Assembly (NCBI RefSeq): GCF_032334255.1
Contig: NZ_JAUHMF010000001.1
Span: forward strand, 1,364,001-1,428,000
From: Thermanaerothrix solaris
GTDB taxonomy: Bacteria > Chloroflexota > Anaerolineae > Anaerolineales > Anaerolineaceae
DNA: 64,000 nucleotides
Reading direction: 5' to 3'
Shown piece by piece: positions 61,966 through 64,000 of this stretch; position 1 is the first letter of the stretch, and the number at the start of each line of letters is the position of its first letter. The notes under the pieces were generated by a model. It searched no databases, was not told where the DNA came from, and was given only the letters and a program-made list of their open reading frames with translations. The translations under genes and the position numbers were made by a program.

Positions 61966-62946
61966 TTATACCATATGACAGGCCACAAAGTGACCTGGAC
62001 TTACCTCACGCCATTCCGGTTTGACCTCTTTACAAATCTCCGCCGCCAGCGGGCAACGGGTGCGGAAACGGCACCCCGAGGGCGGGTTAACCGGTGAGGG
62101 CACATCCCCTTGCAGAATGATGCGCTTGCGTTTCTTCTCTACCGCCGGGTCGGGGATGGGCACCGCCGAGAGCAACGCCTGGGTGTATGGGTGCAGGGGA
62201 TGATTGTAAAGTTCATTGCGCGTCGCCAGTTCCACCATGACACCCAGGTACATCACCGCTACCCGGTTACTGATATGGCGCACCATTGAAAGATCATGCG
62301 CAATGAAGAGATAGGTGAGGCCAAATTCTTGCTGCAGGTCTTCCAGCAGGTTGACCACCTGGGCCTGAATGGACACATCCAGCGCCGAGATGGGTTCATC
62401 GCAGACAATGAATGAGGGTTGCAGGGCCAAAGCGCGTGCCACCCCTATGCGCTGGCGCTGACCACCCGAGAATTCATGTGGATAGCGATTGGCATACGCG
62501 GGATTGAGCCCCACCAGTTCCAGCAAGTGCTCCACCCGTTCCTGCACTTCGCGCCCCCGCGCTACGTTGTGGATGATCAACGGTTCGCCGATGATCTCGC
62601 CAACCGTCATGCGCGGGTTAAGACTGGCATAGGGGTCCTGGAAGATCATCTGCATGCGTCGGCGCATTTTGCGCAGATCTTCACCCTTGAGCCTAACCAG
62701 ATCAACCCCTTCAAAATGAACACTCCCGGAGGTGGGACGGTAAAGTTGGAGGATGGTGCGTCCGGTGGTGGATTTTCCACACCCCGATTCGCCCACCAAC
62801 CCCAACGTTTCACCTTTATAAATATCAAACGTTAATCCATCTACCGCGTGAACCGCCCCCACTTGACGTTGAACAATAATGCCGCGGGTAATCGGAAAAT
62901 GCTTGACCAGATTTTCAACGCGAACCAGGACTTCGGGCTCGGCCAT
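61966..62946 (-). CDS. oppF: Peptide-type ABC transporter ATPase, OppF-like
   Basis: A 326-residue ATPase from the ATG at 62946, which shares a base with the oppD stop (TGATG). Walker A GESGCGKSTTGRTIL, Q-loop FQDPYASLNPRMTV, signature FSGGQRQRIGVARAL, Walker B FIVCDEPISALD. The C-terminal oligopeptide_HPY segment (PPSGCRFRTRCPLAAEICKEV) has the cysteine cluster that in OppD/F and DppD/F proteins may bind an iron-sulfur cluster. Confidence 0.95.
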   Translation of the reverse strand: MAEPEVLVRVENLVKHFPITRGIIVQRQVGAVHAVDGLTFDIYKGETLGLVGESGCGKSTTGRTILQLYRPTSGSVHFEGVDLVRLKGEDLRKMRRRMQMIFQDPYASLNPRMTVGEIIGEPLIIHNVARGREVQERVEHLLELVGLNPAYANRYPHEFSGGQRQRIGVARALALQPSFIVCDEPISALDVSIQAQVVNLLEDLQQEFGLTYLFIAHDLSMVRHISNRVAVMYLGVMVELATRNELYNHPLHPYTQALLSAVPIPDPAVEKKRKRIILQGDVPSPVNPPSGCRFRTRCPLAAEICKEVKPEWREVSPGHFVACHMV

Positions 62947-63932
62947 CAGCGTTCTCTCCCAGTTTGAGTGTCCACCCAGCACGCCACTTGATGCTCAGGA
63001 GCAACGGTCATCAAGGGTGGGTTCTCGTGCCAACAGTGTTCAACCGCGTACTTACAGCGCGGTGCAAAGGGGCAATAATTCGGCTTCTCTAATAATACCG
63101 GGGGCAAGCCATCAATCGAAACCAGACGCCGATGGCCGGTTTCATCCATACGCGGGAGACTACCCAGCAGGCCAATGGTGTAAGGATGGGTGGGGTGGGC
63201 ATAAAGTTCATCCACCTGTGCCATTTCGATGATATAACCGCCGTACATCACCGCCACCCGGTCGGCCAACCCGGCGATGATCCCCAAGTCATGGGTGATC
63301 CAGATGATGGCCATTCCCAATTCATCCCGCAGACGCTTGACCAGATCAATAATCTGCGCCTGGATAGTGACATCCAACGCAGTAGTCGGCTCGTCGGCGA
63401 TCAGGATTTGCGGGGTGCAGATTAGCGCCATGGCAATCATCACACGCTGGCGCATTCCGCCTGAGAATTGGTGGGGGTAATCGTTCAGGCGTTCTTTGGC
63501 ATTCGGAATGCCAACCATCGCCAACATTTCCGCCGCTCGTTCGAGGGCTTGCTTGCGTGACATCCCCATATGGATTTCGAGCGGCTCAGCTACCTGGCGA
63601 CCAATGGTCAACACCGGATTGAACGAGGTCATTGGGTCCTGAAAAACCATGCTAATGTGAGCGCCGCGGATATGACGAATTTCCTCATCGCTCATCTTCA
63701 GCAGGTCTTTACCCTGGTAGATAGCCTTTCCCGCCACCACCTTACCAGGCGGCGATGGGATCAGGCGCAACATTGACATCACGGTCACACTCTTACCGCA
63801 ACCACTCTCCCCCACAATGCCCAGGGTCTCCCCTTCACGCAGTGAAAATGAAACGCCATTTACGGCATGGACGATCCCTTCACGAGTGCGAAATTGGGTC
63901 TCCAGGCCCTCAACAGTTAATAAATCGGTCAT
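62946..63932 (-). CDS. oppD: Peptide-type ABC transporter ATPase, OppD-like
   Basis: A 328-residue ATPase. The ATG at 63932 (MTDLLTVEGLETQF) follows GAGG and is preferred to an upstream start at 63989. Walker A GESGCGKSVTVMSML, signature FSGGMRQRVMIAMAL, Walker B ILIADEPTTALD, and the C-terminal cysteine cluster NYCPFAPRCKYAVEHCW. It is the first gene of the operon in this window; the 68 bp to the right edge hold no gene, and the operon may continue there. Confidence 0.95.
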   Translation of the reverse strand: MTDLLTVEGLETQFRTREGIVHAVNGVSFSLREGETLGIVGESGCGKSVTVMSMLRLIPSPPGKVVAGKAIYQGKDLLKMSDEEIRHIRGAHISMVFQDPMTSFNPVLTIGRQVAEPLEIHMGMSRKQALERAAEMLAMVGIPNAKERLNDYPHQFSGGMRQRVMIAMALICTPQILIADEPTTALDVTIQAQIIDLVKRLRDELGMAIIWITHDLGIIAGLADRVAVMYGGYIIEMAQVDELYAHPTHPYTIGLLGSLPRMDETGHRRLVSIDGLPPVLLEKPNYCPFAPRCKYAVEHCWHENPPLMTVAPEHQVACWVDTQTGRER

Positions 63933-64000
63933 GGAATGGACCTCGGGTGTTATAGATGTTGTTCCAGGAATTGGAATGGTATAGCCCATAGGTAAGCCAG

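Noticed and set aside
1..64000. tRNA, rRNA, insertion sequences, prophage and attachment sites
   Set aside because: I looked for tRNA T-loop patterns, transposase motifs and long terminal inverted repeats and saw none. A tRNAscan-SE and ISfinder run would be decisive.

Overview
The window reads as chromosomal DNA of a Chloroflexota bacterium, most likely class Anaerolineae or a close relative. This is inferred from gene content: a mevalonate-type decarboxylase, a PfaD-linked secondary-lipid synthase, HEAT-repeat and peptidase-MA-like proteins, several dipeptide/oligopeptide-type binding lipoproteins, and a Wzm/Wzt exporter with GT4 glycosyltransferases. No rRNA, tRNA, CRISPR array, insertion sequence or phage gene was found.

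Region 1 (1-11138, all minus) is a surface-polysaccharide locus. In transcription order it holds two GT4 glycosyltransferases, the Wzm/Wzt export pair, a 1500-residue protein with three GT-B domains and a perfect 63-bp tandem repeat encoding a coiled coil, and a GT39-type membrane glycosyltransferase that runs off the left edge. The giant gene is clearly more A/T-rich than its neighbours.

Region 2 (11282-15517) holds hpt and pfkA (with an atypical nucleotide site), then pfaD, which converges on a Sfp-type phosphopantetheinyl transferase. The transferase is coupled to region 3 (15517-23940), a 2807-residue synthase with the order KS-AT-KS-ACP-ACP-ACP-KR-DH. PfaD (enoyl reductase), the megasynthase and the transferase together look like a compact PUFA-synthase-like machine. 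All three ACPs carry threonine where the phosphopantetheine serine is expected.

Region 4 (24832-28407) is a sulfur-handling operon: HTH/PocR regulator, sulfide:quinone oxidoreductase-like flavoprotein, DUF1641 protein, single-cysteine DsrC/TusE-like protein and DsrE-like protein. A GTGA-N6-TCAC palindrome lies upstream and a strong terminator ends it. A rhodanese and a TauE/SafE exporter (43731-44906) form a second small sulfur unit behind a palindromic operator.

Region 5 (28467-52237) is mostly housekeeping and envelope genes: MgtC, a stalked surface protein, pth, mfd, a PHP phosphoesterase with a GT-B-like partner, uvrB, an acylphosphatase/peptidase/HEAT/RseP run, a mevalonate-pathway decarboxylase with a methyltransferase, a GH2 glycosidase, a fatty acid desaturase, MsrPQ, a dual-specificity phosphatase, a BrkB-type membrane protein, and Mn/Fe superoxide dismutase with a clear promoter and operator.

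Region 6 (52417-64000) has a PilZ protein, an EamA transporter, and a peptide-type ABC operon on the minus strand: two ATPases, binding protein, two permeases, then two more binding proteins. The superoxide dismutase, MsrPQ and sulfide oxidation genes suggest a cell that meets oxygen and reduced sulfur.
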